Assembly: GCF_012927245.1 (NCBI RefSeq)
Contig: NZ_JABBGE010000004.1
Location: forward strand, 434,001-498,000
DNA length: 64,000 bases
Direction of reading: 5' to 3'
Source of the DNA: Streptomyces sp. R302
Lineage (GTDB): Bacteria > Actinomycetota > Actinomycetes > Streptomycetales > Streptomycetaceae
The position numbers and the translations under genes were made by a program. The notes beneath the pieces are model-generated. The model searched no databases, had not been told where the DNA came from, and saw only the letters and a list, made by a program, of their open reading frames with translations. Of the stretch, positions 33,377 through 42,585 are shown in pieces (the stretch's first letter is position 1; the number at the start of each line of letters is the position of its first letter).

Positions 33377-34209
33377 GCACCCCGGACGAGCCGATCGTCC
33401 CCGCCCCGCGCCCCGCCGAGCCGTCCGCCCGCGACGACGTCCCCGCCCTCACCGTCACCGGTCTCACCGTCCGCTTCGCCGGGCTCACCGCGCTCGACGG
33501 CGTCGACTTCACCGTCCGCCCCGGCACCGTGCACGCCCTCATCGGGCCCAACGGCGCCGGCAAGTCCACCTGCTTCAACGTGCTCTCCGGGGTGTACCGG
33601 GCCACCTCGGGATCCGTACGCCTCGGCGCCCGCGAGCTGACCGAGCTGCCCCCGCACCGGATCGCCGACCTCGGCGTCGGCCGGATCTTCCAGAACCTGG
33701 CGCTGCCGCCGCGCGCCACCGTCGAGGACAGCCTCATGCTCGGCCGCCACCGGCTCACCCGCACCGGCTTCCTCGCCGCCGGGCTCCGCCTGCCGTCCGC
33801 CGCCCGCGAGGAGGCCCGGCACCGGGCCCGCGTCCGGGAGATCGCCGACTTCGTCGGCCTCGGCGACCAGCTGGCGAAACCCGCGGGCTCGCTCCCGTAC
33901 GGACAGCAGAAGCTCGCCGAACTGGCCCGCGCCCTCTGCATGGAGCCCACCCTGCTCCTCCTCGACGAACCCGTCGCCGGCATGACCGCCGACGAACGCC
34001 GCCGCACCGCCGCCGTCATCGCCGGCGTCCGCGACGGCCTCGGCATCTCCGTGCTCCTCGTCGAGCACGACATGGGCCTCGTCATGCGGCTCGCCGACTC
34101 CGTCACCGTCCTCGAATTCGGCCGCCGCATCGCCGACGGCAGCCCCGCCGACGTACAGAACGACCCGGCGGTCGTCCGCGCCTACCTCGGAGAGGAGACC
34201 GCCGCGTGA
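33373..34209 (+). CDS. livG: Branched-chain amino acid-type ABC transporter ATPase (LivG-like)
   Basis: 278 residues. Walker A is GPNGAGKST, signature LPYGQQKLAELARAL, Walker B LLLLDEPVAGMTADE. LivG features are GVGRIFQNLALPPRATVEDSLML and VLLVEHDMGLVMRLADSV. It pairs with LivF to drive the two permeases. Overlaps livF by 4 nt and livH by 4 nt. Confidence 0.93.
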   Translation: MSTPDEPIVPAPRPAEPSARDDVPALTVTGLTVRFAGLTALDGVDFTVRPGTVHALIGPNGAGKSTCFNVLSGVYRATSGSVRLGARELTELPPHRIADLGVGRIFQNLALPPRATVEDSLMLGRHRLTRTGFLAAGLRLPSAAREEARHRARVREIADFVGLGDQLAKPAGSLPYGQQKLAELARALCMEPTLLLLDEPVAGMTADERRRTAAVIAGVRDGLGISVLLVEHDMGLVMRLADSVTVLEFGRRIADGSPADVQNDPAVVRAYLGEETAA

Positions 34210-35096
34210 GCACCTTCGCCGAGTTCCTCATCAACGGGCTCTCGCTGGGCTCCGTCTACGCCCTCATCGCCCTCGGCTTCGTCGTCATCTTCCGCGCCAC
34301 GGAGGTCGTCAACTTCGCCCACGCCTCGCTGCTCCTGGCCGGCGGCTACCTCGTCGCCGTCCTCCACGAACCGCTCGGCTTCTGGCCCGCGCTCGCCGCG
34401 GGCGTCGCGGGCGCGGCCGTCGTCGGCGCCGCCGTCGAGTTCCTCGTGATGCGCCGCCACCGGGGCACCGACCACAGCGTCCTCGCCATCGTCACCATCG
34501 GCGTCGACATCCTCCTCGCCACCGAGCTGACCCGCCGGATCGGCACCGACATCCTCGCCCTCGGCGACCCGTGGGGCGACGCCGTCGTCACCCTCGGCCC
34601 GGTGACGATCGCCGAGACCCGGATCGCGGCCCTGCTCGCCGCCGCCCTCCTCATCACCGCCTTCCTGCTCGCCTTCCGGCACACCTCCTGGGGCGTCGCC
34701 ATGCGGGCCGCCGCCGAGAGCCAGGAGACCGCCGCCCTGATGGGCGTCCGGCTCGGCAGGGTCTCGCTCGGCGCCTGGGCGGTCGCCGGGGGCCTGGCCG
34801 CCGTCGCCGCGCTCTTCCTCACCGTCTTCCCCACCCCGGGCCTCGAACGCGGCACCTCGCTCGCCGCCCTCAAGGCCTTCCCCGCTGCGATCCTCGGCGG
34901 CCTCGACTCCACCACCGGCGCGCTCGCCGGCGGACTGATCGTCGGCGTCACCGAGTCCCTCGCCACCGGCTACCAGTCCGACCTGGCCTTCCTCGGCCGC
35001 GGGATCGGCGACCTCGCCCCCTACCTGGTGATGGTCGCGGTGCTGCTGATCCGCCCGGCCGGCCTCTTCGGCACGAAGGAGCTCGCCCGTGTCTGA
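34206..35096 (+). CDS. livH: ABC importer permease (LivH-like)
   Basis: 296 residues from GTG 34206, which overlaps the livG stop (GTGA). About eight hydrophobic helices; the family start is FLINGLSLGSVYALIALGFVVIFRATEVVNFAH, and the coupling stretch AMRAAAESQETAALMGVRLG is present (strings split here: LINGLSLGSVYALIALGFV). It forms the membrane channel with LivM. Overlaps livM by 8 nt. Confidence 0.93.
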   Translation: MSTFAEFLINGLSLGSVYALIALGFVVIFRATEVVNFAHASLLLAGGYLVAVLHEPLGFWPALAAGVAGAAVVGAAVEFLVMRRHRGTDHSVLAIVTIGVDILLATELTRRIGTDILALGDPWGDAVVTLGPVTIAETRIAALLAAALLITAFLLAFRHTSWGVAMRAAAESQETAALMGVRLGRVSLGAWAVAGGLAAVAALFLTVFPTPGLERGTSLAALKAFPAAILGGLDSTTGALAGGLIVGVTESLATGYQSDLAFLGRGIGDLAPYLVMVAVLLIRPAGLFGTKELARV

Positions 35097-36165
35097 GCGC
35101 CGCAGGATCCCCGCGAAGGCGTACCCCCGGGCCGCCGCCGGCCTCGGCGTCGTCGTCCTCCTCGCCCTCCCCTTCTACCTGGAGCGGTTCTGGCTCCAGG
35201 CCGGGCTCTTCGCCATCGCCGCCGCGATCGGCGCCATCGGCATCAACCTGCTCACCGGCGCCACCGGCCAGCTCTCCATGGGCCACGCCTTCTTCCTCGC
35301 CGTCGGCGCCTACGGCTACTGCGCCCTCGCCGGCGACGGCACCGACGGGCTCTCCGGCCTCGGCCTGCCGGGCTGGCTCGCGGCCGTCCTCGCCGTCGGC
35401 CTCGCCGGGCTCGCGGGCGGGGTGTTCAGCCCCATCGCGGGCCGGCTGCACGGCGCGTACCTCGGCATCGCCACCCTCGCGCTGATCTTCATCGGCCAGC
35501 ACGTCCTCTTCAACGCCCACGACCTCACCGGCGGCTACAACGGCCGTGCCGTCCCGCCGCTGAACCTCTTCGGCCTCACCTTCGACGACACCGAACTCCT
35601 CGTCCTCCAGGTGCCGTTCGGCTCCGTCGAGAAACTCTGGTACCTGGGCCTCGCCCTGCTCCTCGGCGGGGTGCTGTTCGCCCGCGGGGTGCTCAGGGGC
35701 CGCCCCGGGCGCGCCATGAACGCCATCCGCGACCACCGGATCGCCGCCGGAGTCATGGGCATCCCCGTCGCCCGGCACCGGGCCGCCGTCTTCGTCCTGT
35801 CCTCCATGTACGCGGGCCTCGCCGGCGTCCTGCTCGCCCTGGTCTTCCAGCGGACCGTGCCCGAGTACTTCGGCATGGCGCTCTCCCTGGAGTACCTGGC
35901 GATGATCGTCATCGGCGGGCTCGGCTCCGTCGCCGGAGCCGTCGCGGGCGGGATCTTCGTCGCCCTGCTGCCGCAGCTCCTCAACCGGTACGCCGAAGGC
36001 CTGCCGCTGGTCTCCGCCCCCGGCACCGGCGGCATCGCGCCCGGCGAGGCCGCCCGCTACCTCTACGGCGCCGCCGTCGTCGGCACCGTCCTCTTCCTGC
36101 CCGGCGGCCTCGCGAGGCTCGTCGCGCGAACCCCGATCCACCGACCCTCAGGGGAGACTCGATGA
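35089..36165 (+). CDS. livM: ABC importer permease (LivM-like)
   Basis: 358 residues from GTG 35089. LivM motifs are IGINLLTGATGQLSMGHAFF, GAYLGIATLALIFI, AIRDHRIAAGVMGIPVARHR and MIVIGGLGSVAGAVAGGIF. Second half of the membrane channel. Its stop overlaps the start of the binding-protein gene as ATGA. Confidence 0.93.
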   Translation: MSERRRIPAKAYPRAAAGLGVVVLLALPFYLERFWLQAGLFAIAAAIGAIGINLLTGATGQLSMGHAFFLAVGAYGYCALAGDGTDGLSGLGLPGWLAAVLAVGLAGLAGGVFSPIAGRLHGAYLGIATLALIFIGQHVLFNAHDLTGGYNGRAVPPLNLFGLTFDDTELLVLQVPFGSVEKLWYLGLALLLGGVLFARGVLRGRPGRAMNAIRDHRIAAGVMGIPVARHRAAVFVLSSMYAGLAGVLLALVFQRTVPEYFGMALSLEYLAMIVIGGLGSVAGAVAGGIFVALLPQLLNRYAEGLPLVSAPGTGGIAPGEAARYLYGAAVVGTVLFLPGGLARLVARTPIHRPSGETR

Positions 36166-37430
36166 CCCACAGACGACAGGCGGCCGTGCGGGGCCTCGCC
36201 GCGGCGCTCGCCGCCCTGGTCGCGCTCACCGCCGCGGGATGCAGTTCCAAGGCCAAGACCGGCGACGGCAAGGAGACCGGCGCCGGCGGCATCAAGACCG
36301 GCGAGGGCGTCACCGACACCACCATCACGCTCGGCGCGCTCACCGACATGACCGGCGTCTACGCCACCCTCGGCAAGAGCGTCACCCAGGCCCAGCAGCT
36401 GTACGTGAAGCAGGCCAACGCCGCCGGCGGCATCTGCGGCCGGAAGCTGGAGCTGACCGTCCGCGACCACGGCTACGACCCGCAGAAGGCGCTCGCCGCC
36501 TACACCGAGCTCGAACCCAAGGTCGTCGGCTACCCCCAGTTCATCGGCTCCCCGTTCGTCGCCGCCGTCAAGCAGCGCGTCGACGGCCAGGACAAGGGCC
36601 TGGTCATGCCCCAGGCGTGGTCGGCCTCGCTCCTCGGCTCCCCGTACATCCGCGTCCTCGGCGCCACCTACGACGTCGAGACGATCAACGCGGTCGACTT
36701 CCTCGTCACCGAGAAGGGCCTCGCGAAGGGCGACAGGCTCGGGCACGTCTACTTCGAGGGCGACTACGGCGAGAACGCGCTCAAGGGCTCGAAGTACGCC
36801 GCCGAGAAGGCCGGCCTGACCGTCGTCGAGCAGAAGATCAAGCCCACCGACAACGACATGTCGGCGCAGGTCGCCGCGCTCAAGCAGGCCGGGGTGAAGG
36901 CCGTCCTCGTCAGCGCCGGACCGCGCCAGGCCGCCTCCCTGGTCGGCGTGGCCGCCGCGACCGGCCTCCGCGTCCCCGTCGTCGGCAACAACTCGGCCTT
37001 CGCCCCGCAGCTCCTCGGCACGCAGGCGGGCCCGGCCCTGGAGAAGATGTACTGGTTCGCCTCCCCGAGCCTCCCCATCGGCGCCGACACCCCGGTCGCG
37101 AAGAAGCTCGCCGCCGACTACGCCGCCGCCTACCCGGACGACGGCCTCGACAACGGCGTCGTCGCCGGCTGGACCGCCGCGTCCGCCTTCGGCGAGATCC
37201 TGAGGAAGGCCTGCGAGAAGGGCGACCTCAGCCGCGAGGGCATCGCCAAGGCGCTCCTCATCCTCAGCGCCCACGACCCCGGCTTCGGCATGACCCACGA
37301 CTTCAGCGACCCGAAGGCCCCGTCGTCCCGCCAGTCGGTCATCCTCCAGCCCGACAAGAAGGTCCCCGGCGGCATGCGCACGGTCCGGCAGCCCTTCGCC
37401 TCCGAGGCGGCGGAGGAGTACACCCCCTGA
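36162..37430 (+). CDS. Substrate-binding lipoprotein of the Liv-type importer
   Basis: 422 residues. A lipoprotein signal ends at ALTAAGCSS with the lipid-accepting Cys27. The periplasmic-binding fold type I (LivJ-like) has ITLGALTDMTGVYATLGKS, NAAGGICGRKLELTVRD and GWTAASAFGEILRKAC. It is anchored outside the membrane and delivers the ligand to LivHM. Amino acids are typical; amides, urea or aromatic acids are also transported by this family, so the ligand is open. Confidence 0.93.
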   Translation: MTHRRQAAVRGLAAALAALVALTAAGCSSKAKTGDGKETGAGGIKTGEGVTDTTITLGALTDMTGVYATLGKSVTQAQQLYVKQANAAGGICGRKLELTVRDHGYDPQKALAAYTELEPKVVGYPQFIGSPFVAAVKQRVDGQDKGLVMPQAWSASLLGSPYIRVLGATYDVETINAVDFLVTEKGLAKGDRLGHVYFEGDYGENALKGSKYAAEKAGLTVVEQKIKPTDNDMSAQVAALKQAGVKAVLVSAGPRQAASLVGVAAATGLRVPVVGNNSAFAPQLLGTQAGPALEKMYWFASPSLPIGADTPVAKKLAADYAAAYPDDGLDNGVVAGWTAASAFGEILRKACEKGDLSREGIAKALLILSAHDPGFGMTHDFSDPKAPSSRQSVILQPDKKVPGGMRTVRQPFASEAAEEYTP

Positions 37431-37442
37431 CGAGCCCGTGTC

Positions 37443-37481
37443 CCCATGGAAAGAGGACGGGAACCGTCCTCTTTCCATGGG
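37443..37481 (+). terminator. Long hairpin after the importer operon
   Basis: An 18-bp perfect stem (37443-37460 with 37464-37481) around a GAA loop, 13 nt after the binding-protein stop. The right arm ends 13 nt before the next start codon, so it may also affect translation of that gene. Confidence 0.85.
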
Positions 37482-37493
37482 AGCGTGACCGCC

Positions 37494-38630
37494 ATGACCG
37501 TCCTGACCGCCCGCGCCCTCAACCGTGCCACCCTCGCCCGCCAGCACCTCCTCGCCCGCACCGGCACCCCGGCCGCCGACGTCATCGCCCACCTGTGCGG
37601 GATGCAGGCCCAGGAACCCCAGGAGCCCTTCACCGGACTCTGGTCGCGGGTCGGGGACTTCCGCCCGGAGACCCTGGACGGCCTCCTCACCGGACGCGCG
37701 GTCGTCCGCGTCCCCCTGATGCGCCGCACCATCCACCTCGTCACCGCCGACGACGCCCTGACCTGGCGCGCCCGCCACGACGCCATGCTCCGCCAGCGGG
37801 TGATCGGCACCTACCGCGCCGAACTCGCCGGCGTCGACCCCGACGAGCTCGCCGCCGCCGCGCACGCGGTCATGGCCGACGGCGAGCCCCGCACCCTGGC
37901 CGAGCTCGTCGAGGCCGTCTCCGACCGCTGGCCCGAACCGTCCCGCCGTGCCCTCGGCGAACTCGTCGTCGGCGGCGTCCTCCCCACCGTGCAGCTGCCC
38001 CCGCGCGGCCTCTGGGGCTCCCGCGCGGGGGTCCGCAACGCCACCCTCTCCGGCTGGCTGGGCCGCGAGGTCCCGCCGCTGCCCGACGACCCCGCCGACC
38101 CCGTCGGCCAGACCCTGGTCCGCCGCTACCTCGCCGCCCACGGGCCCGCCGCCTCCGCCGACCTCCGCGCCTGGTGCGGCCTCACGGGCCTGCCCGCCGC
38201 CGTCAAGGCCGTACGGGACGAACTCGTCACCTTCCGCGACGAACGGGGCCGCGAACTCCTCGACCTCCCCGACGCGCCCCGGCCCGACCCGGACACCCCC
38301 GCCCCGGTCCGCTTCCTGCCCGCCTTCGACAACGCGATCCTCGGCTACCACGACCGGAGCCGGATCATCGACCACGACCACCGGCTGCTCTCCGTCGCCG
38401 GCGAGCGCGTCGCCCTGGTCGACGGCCGGGTCTCCGCCACCTGGACCCTGCGCGGCTCCGACCTCGTCGTCACCCCGCTGCGGCCCCTGTCCCGGGCCGA
38501 GCGGACCGCCGTGACGGACGAGGGCGCCGCGCTCGCCGCCTTCCTGACCGGCCGGGCCGGCGGGGACGGTGGGGTCGGCGAGGACGCCGTCACCTCGCCG
38601 AAACCCGCCGGTGTGATCCTCGGACCATGA
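37494..38630 (+). CDS. Winged-helix HTH_42 protein, AlkZ-like DNA glycosylase family
   Basis: 378 residues from ATG 37494, chosen because the upstream in-frame ATG at 37446 lies inside the terminator hairpin. It begins LTARALNRATLARQHLLART and has HLCGMQAQEPQEPFTGLWSR. The Q-A-Q at 38-40 fits the Q-hydrophobic-Q catalytic motif known from AlkZ/YcaQ glycosylases, which open alkylated or cross-linked bases. Other family stretches are VPLMRRTIHLVTADDA and RFLPAFDNAILGYHDR. Its stop overlaps the GNAT start as ATGA. Confidence 0.82.
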   Translation: MTVLTARALNRATLARQHLLARTGTPAADVIAHLCGMQAQEPQEPFTGLWSRVGDFRPETLDGLLTGRAVVRVPLMRRTIHLVTADDALTWRARHDAMLRQRVIGTYRAELAGVDPDELAAAAHAVMADGEPRTLAELVEAVSDRWPEPSRRALGELVVGGVLPTVQLPPRGLWGSRAGVRNATLSGWLGREVPPLPDDPADPVGQTLVRRYLAAHGPAASADLRAWCGLTGLPAAVKAVRDELVTFRDERGRELLDLPDAPRPDPDTPAPVRFLPAFDNAILGYHDRSRIIDHDHRLLSVAGERVALVDGRVSATWTLRGSDLVVTPLRPLSRAERTAVTDEGAALAAFLTGRAGGDGGVGEDAVTSPKPAGVILGP

Positions 38631-39610
38631 ACGTGCTCATCGAGGAGAACGCCGCCCACCCCCGCCTGCCCGCCCTGCTCACCGCCTACCACCTCGCCAC
38701 CGAGACCGAGAAGGGCGCCGGGCCGACCGGCCCCGCCGACCTCCCGGCCGCCCGCCGCGCCGAGGCCGAGGACCCCGCCACCGCCTTCGCCGCCGACACC
38801 GTCCTGCTCGCGCGGGCGGGGGAGACGGGCGACGCGCTGGGCTGCCTGGTCCTGAAGGCCGGGCCCGTGCCCGAGATCAAGCGGCTCTGGGTCGAGCCCG
38901 AAGCCCGCGGACAGGGGCTCGCCGGAGCGCTGACGGGGGAGGCGCTGCGCCGGGCCGCCGCGGCGGGCGCCCCGGCCGTACGGCTCACGGTCTGGGAGTG
39001 GCGCGAAGGGCCCCTCGCCCTCTACCGCAAGCTCGGCTTCGCGCTCACCGACTCCTGGGACGACCGTCCCGGCCTGCTCTGCCTGGAGAAGCGGCTCGCC
39101 CCCGGCGACCGCGTCGAACTCCTCGCCCCCGACGCCGTGCGGGCCCACGCCGACGGCCTCGGCGCGCTCCTCGTGGACGCCGTCGACGGCGGCGCCTCCG
39201 TCGGCTTCCCGGCGCCCCTGGAGCACGCCGAGGCGGCCGCCTGGTGGGCCCGGGCCGCCGGCACCCGGGACGTGTGGGCGGCCTTCGGGCCGGACGGCGC
39301 CGTCACCGGGGCCGTCACCCTCCTGCGTACCGACACCGCCAACGGACGGCACCGCGGCGAGATCGCCCGGCTCCTCGTCCACCGCTCGGCCCGCGGCCGG
39401 GGGCTCGGCCGACGGCTCCTCGCCGCCGCCGAGGCCCACGCGGCGGCCACCGGCCTCACCCTCCTCGTCCTGGACACCCAGACCGACAGCCCCGCCGAGC
39501 GCCTCTACCGGGGCGCCGGCTGGACGCCGGCCGGCACCATCCCGGAGTACGCCGCCGACCCGGCCGGGGTCCTGCGGCCCACGACCCTCTACTACAAGGT
39601 CCTGGCGTAG
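38627..39610 (+). CDS. Tandem GNAT acetyltransferase
   Basis: 327 residues with two GNAT domains. The first has IKRLWVEPEARGQGLAGALT (acetyl-CoA loop R-G-Q-G-L-A). The second has EIARLLVHRSARGRGLGRRL (R-G-R-G-L-G) and ends LYRGAGWTPAGTIPEYA. One copy may be catalytic and the other structural. The substrate is unknown. It is coupled to the AlkZ-like gene by a 4-nt overlap. Confidence 0.88.
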   Translation: MNVLIEENAAHPRLPALLTAYHLATETEKGAGPTGPADLPAARRAEAEDPATAFAADTVLLARAGETGDALGCLVLKAGPVPEIKRLWVEPEARGQGLAGALTGEALRRAAAAGAPAVRLTVWEWREGPLALYRKLGFALTDSWDDRPGLLCLEKRLAPGDRVELLAPDAVRAHADGLGALLVDAVDGGASVGFPAPLEHAEAAAWWARAAGTRDVWAAFGPDGAVTGAVTLLRTDTANGRHRGEIARLLVHRSARGRGLGRRLLAAAEAHAAATGLTLLVLDTQTDSPAERLYRGAGWTPAGTIPEYAADPAGVLRPTTLYYKVLA

Positions 39611-39623
39611 GCCCGGCGCATGA

Positions 39624-39660
39624 CGAAGGGCCCGGAAGCGGGATGCTTCCGGGCCCTTCG
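39624..39660. terminator. Bidirectional terminator between GNAT and pssA
   Basis: A 16-bp stem (39624-39639 with 39645-39660) with a 5-nt loop between convergent genes. Confidence 0.88.
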
Positions 39661-39681
39661 GCCGTTCCGTACGACGGCGGG

Positions 39682-40563
39682 TCAGCGCAGCTGCGCCGCC
39701 TCCGCCTGCCGTGCCTCCCGGCTCTCGCGGCGGTTGCCGCGGAAGGTGTTCACTCGGCGGGCCGTCGCGAAGAGGGGGATCACGGCGCCCAGCACGACCT
39801 GGAGGGCGCAGCCGGCCTGGAGCAGGAACTGACCGCCGGGGGCATCGAAGGCCCACGCGGCCAGCATGGCCATCGCCCCGACGATCCAGCTGAGCATGGC
39901 CGCCGCGAGGACACCCCGCGGCTTCGGGTACTCGACCCGGCTCACCATCAGCCACGCCGTGCCGATGATCGCGAGCAGCGTCGGGATGAAGGGGAGTTCG
40001 AGCAGGATGATCGAGACGACGGTCAGCGCGCCGAAGGGGCTCGGCATGCCCTGGAACATGCCGTCCTTCATCGTCACGCAGGAGAACCGCGCCAGCCTCA
40101 GCACCACCGCCAGCAGCACCACGATCGCGGCGACCGCCGAGACCTTCTGCTGCGCGTCGTCCGCGACCATGCCGTAGACGAGCACGAAGTACGCCGGGGC
40201 CAGACCGAAGCTGATCAGGTCCGAGAGGTTGTCGAGCTCGGCGCCCATCGGCGAGCTGCGGAGCTTGCGCGCCACGATGCCGTCGAAGAGGTCGAAGATC
40301 GCCGCGCAGAGCATCAGTATCACCGCGGTGGCGGCGCTGTTGCGCGCCATCCCGGTCTCCGTGCTGCCGGTGAGGTGCGGGATGAGGATGCCCGTGGTGG
40401 TGAAGTACACCGCCATGAAGCCACACGTGGCGTTACCGAGCGTGAGGGCGTCCGCTATGGACAGCCTCAGCGACAGCGGCATCTCCTCCGCCTCTTCGGC
40501 CGCGTCCGCCTCGGCGTCGGCGGCCCAGTCGGCGGCTCGTGTGTCCGGATCAATCACGGTCAA
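39682..40563 (-). CDS. pssA: CDP-diacylglycerol-serine O-phosphatidyltransferase
   Basis: 293 residues if it starts at TTG 40563; GTG 40557 is an alternative. The CDP-alcohol phosphotransferase motif D-G-x2-A-R-x8-G-x3-D-x3-D is seen in FDGIVARKLRSSPMGAELDN followed by LSD. Seven or eight membrane helices follow an acidic N-terminus. It makes phosphatidylserine, which the next enzyme (psd, immediately upstream on the same strand) decarboxylates. The start lies inside the end of psd, so the two are coupled. Confidence 0.94.
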   Translation of the reverse strand: MTVIDPDTRAADWAADAEADAAEEAEEMPLSLRLSIADALTLGNATCGFMAVYFTTTGILIPHLTGSTETGMARNSAATAVILMLCAAIFDLFDGIVARKLRSSPMGAELDNLSDLISFGLAPAYFVLVYGMVADDAQQKVSAVAAIVVLLAVVLRLARFSCVTMKDGMFQGMPSPFGALTVVSIILLELPFIPTLLAIIGTAWLMVSRVEYPKPRGVLAAAMLSWIVGAMAMLAAWAFDAPGGQFLLQAGCALQVVLGAVIPLFATARRVNTFRGNRRESREARQAEAAQLR

Positions 40564-41206
40564 TGCGAGTCACCCCCGCGGTCGTGGTCTGCCCGACCTC
40601 GACGGCGACCTCGACACCCTCCGGGAGGTAGATGTCGACGCGCGAGCCGAAGCGGATGAGACCGATGCGGTCACCCTGCTCGACCTTCGTCCCCTGCGGG
40701 ATGTACGGCACGATGCGCCGCGCCACGGCACCCGCGATCTGGATCATCTCGATGTCACCGAGCTCGGTGTCGAAGTGCCAGACGACGCGCTCGTTGTTCT
40801 CGGACTCCTTGTTGAAGGCCGGGACGAAGCCACCCGGGACGTGCTCGACCGAGGTCACCGTGCCGGCCATCGGCGCACGGTTGACGTGCACGTTCAGCGG
40901 GCTCATGAAGATGGCGACCCGGGTGCGCCCGTCCTTCCACGGCATGATGCTCTGCACCACGCCGTCGGCGGGGGAGATGACCCGGCCCTGAGCGATCTCG
41001 CGCTCGGGGTCGCGGAAGAACCACAGCATGCCGGCCGCGAGCGCGGTGGTCGGCACGGCGATGGCCCGGGCGCGCTTCGAACGGCCGGAGCGCGCGAGGC
41101 TGAGGGCCGCCGTGGCGACGGTCGGCAGGAGCCACGGCGATGCTCCGCGTGCGATGCGTGCGCCCTTGAGGCTGTCGCGGTGTGCAGAGTTTGGGCTGTG
41201 GGGCAT
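40550..41206 (-). CDS. psd: Phosphatidylserine decarboxylase
   Basis: 218 residues from ATG 41206, behind GAAGGTCATCC. One membrane segment near residues 25-55 is followed by the catalytic region AIFMSPLNVHVNRAPMAG, WHFDTELGDIEMIQIAGAVARR and the self-cleavage Gly-Ser in IRFGSRVDIYLP, which gives the pyruvoyl cofactor. The short length fits the archaeal/actinobacterial Psd type. It turns phosphatidylserine into phosphatidylethanolamine. Confidence 0.95.
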   Translation of the reverse strand: MPHSPNSAHRDSLKGARIARGASPWLLPTVATAALSLARSGRSKRARAIAVPTTALAAGMLWFFRDPEREIAQGRVISPADGVVQSIMPWKDGRTRVAIFMSPLNVHVNRAPMAGTVTSVEHVPGGFVPAFNKESENNERVVWHFDTELGDIEMIQIAGAVARRIVPYIPQGTKVEQGDRIGLIRFGSRVDIYLPEGVEVAVEVGQTTTAGVTRIDRD

Positions 41207-41376
41207 GGATGACCTTCGTAGCGGATGATGCCGCGTTGGCAACGGGGGGACGGCGGCTTTCCGGCGATGCTATCGGTTGCGGGGCGCAACTGGGCAAGCC
41301 AGGAACCGAGTCGACGGCCGGAAGACGAACACGGGGTGTGATCTTCTTCGCGGCCGAATCGACTCAAAACCGACAA

Positions 41377-42582
41377 TCAGCCCTGGAAGCGGTACTCCTC
41401 CAGGAGGCGGCGACCAATGATCATTTTCTGGATCTCGGCGGTACCTTCACCGATGAGCAGCATCGGCGCCTCGCGGTAGAGACGCTCGATCTCGTACTCC
41501 TTCGAGAACCCGTAGCCGCCGTGAATGCGGAAGGCATCCTCGACGACCTCCTTGCAGTATTCGGAGGCGAGGTACTTCGCCATCCCCGCTTCGAGGTCGT
41601 TTCGTTCCCCGGAGTCCTTTTTGCGTGCTGCGTTCACCATCATCGCATGGGCGGCCTCGACCTTGGTAGCCATTTCGGCCAGCTTGAACTGGATCGCCTG
41701 GTGCTGGGCGATCGGCTTTCCGAAAGTGTGACGCTGTTGGGCATACTGGACGCCCAGTTCGAAAGCACGCTGAGCGACGCCGCAGCCACGGGCCGCCACG
41801 TTCACGCGGCCGACCTCGACGCCGTCCATCATTTGGTAAAACCCTCGGCCGGTGACCCCGCCGAGGACCCTATTGGCCGGAATGCGCAGGCCGTCCATGA
41901 TGAGCTCGGTGGTGTCGACCCCCTTGTAGCCCATCTTGTCGATCTTGCCGGGGATGGTGAGGCCGGGGCGGACCTCTCCGAAGCCGGGCTCCTTCTCGAC
42001 GAGGAAGGTCGTCATCGACTTGTGGGGCGCGGTGCCCTCGGGGTGGCCTTCGTCACTTCGGACGAGAACGGCGACCAGCGTTGACGTGCCGCCGTTGGTC
42101 AGCCACATCTTCTGGCCGTTGAGGACGTACTCGTCGCCGTCCTTCACCGCCTTCGACGTGATGGCCGACACGTCCGAGCCGAGGCCCGGCTCCGACATCG
42201 AGAACGCGCCACGCGTCTCGCCGGCCGCCATCCGCGGAAGGAAGTACTCCTTCTGCTCCTGGGTGCCGTGCTGCTTCAGCATGTACGCGACGATGAAGTG
42301 GGTGTTGATGATGCCGGAGACCGACATCCAGCCGCGGGCGATCTCCTCCACGCAGAGCGCGTAGGTGAGCAGCGACTCGCCCAGGCCCCCGTACTCCTCG
42401 GGGATCATCAGACCGAAGACGCCGAGCTCCTTGAGCCCGTCCACGATCTGCTGGGGGTACTCGTCGCGGTGCTCCAGCTCGGTCGCGACCGGGATGATCT
42501 CCTTGTCGACGAAGTCCCGCACGGTGGCGAGGATCTCCTGCTGGACGTCGGTCAGACCGTGGGTCTGGGCGAGTCGCGCCAT
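41377..42582 (-). CDS. mcd: Acyl-CoA dehydrogenase, probable methylsuccinyl-CoA dehydrogenase
   Basis: 401 residues. Acyl-CoA dehydrogenase motifs are GAFSMSEPGLGSDVSAITS, QKMWLTNGG, the base region DAFRIHGGYGFSKEYEIERLYREAP and IGEGTAEIQKMIIGRRLL. It closes the ethylmalonyl-CoA gene run (3 nt after the MaoC gene), so the substrate is probably (2S)-methylsuccinyl-CoA, oxidised to mesaconyl-CoA. Without this context it would be a generic dehydrogenase. Family knowledge: methylsuccinyl-CoA dehydrogenases resemble short-chain branched dehydrogenases. Confidence 0.87.
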   Translation of the reverse strand: MARLAQTHGLTDVQQEILATVRDFVDKEIIPVATELEHRDEYPQQIVDGLKELGVFGLMIPEEYGGLGESLLTYALCVEEIARGWMSVSGIINTHFIVAYMLKQHGTQEQKEYFLPRMAAGETRGAFSMSEPGLGSDVSAITSKAVKDGDEYVLNGQKMWLTNGGTSTLVAVLVRSDEGHPEGTAPHKSMTTFLVEKEPGFGEVRPGLTIPGKIDKMGYKGVDTTELIMDGLRIPANRVLGGVTGRGFYQMMDGVEVGRVNVAARGCGVAQRAFELGVQYAQQRHTFGKPIAQHQAIQFKLAEMATKVEAAHAMMVNAARKKDSGERNDLEAGMAKYLASEYCKEVVEDAFRIHGGYGFSKEYEIERLYREAPMLLIGEGTAEIQKMIIGRRLLEEYRFQG

Positions 42583-42585
42583 GGC

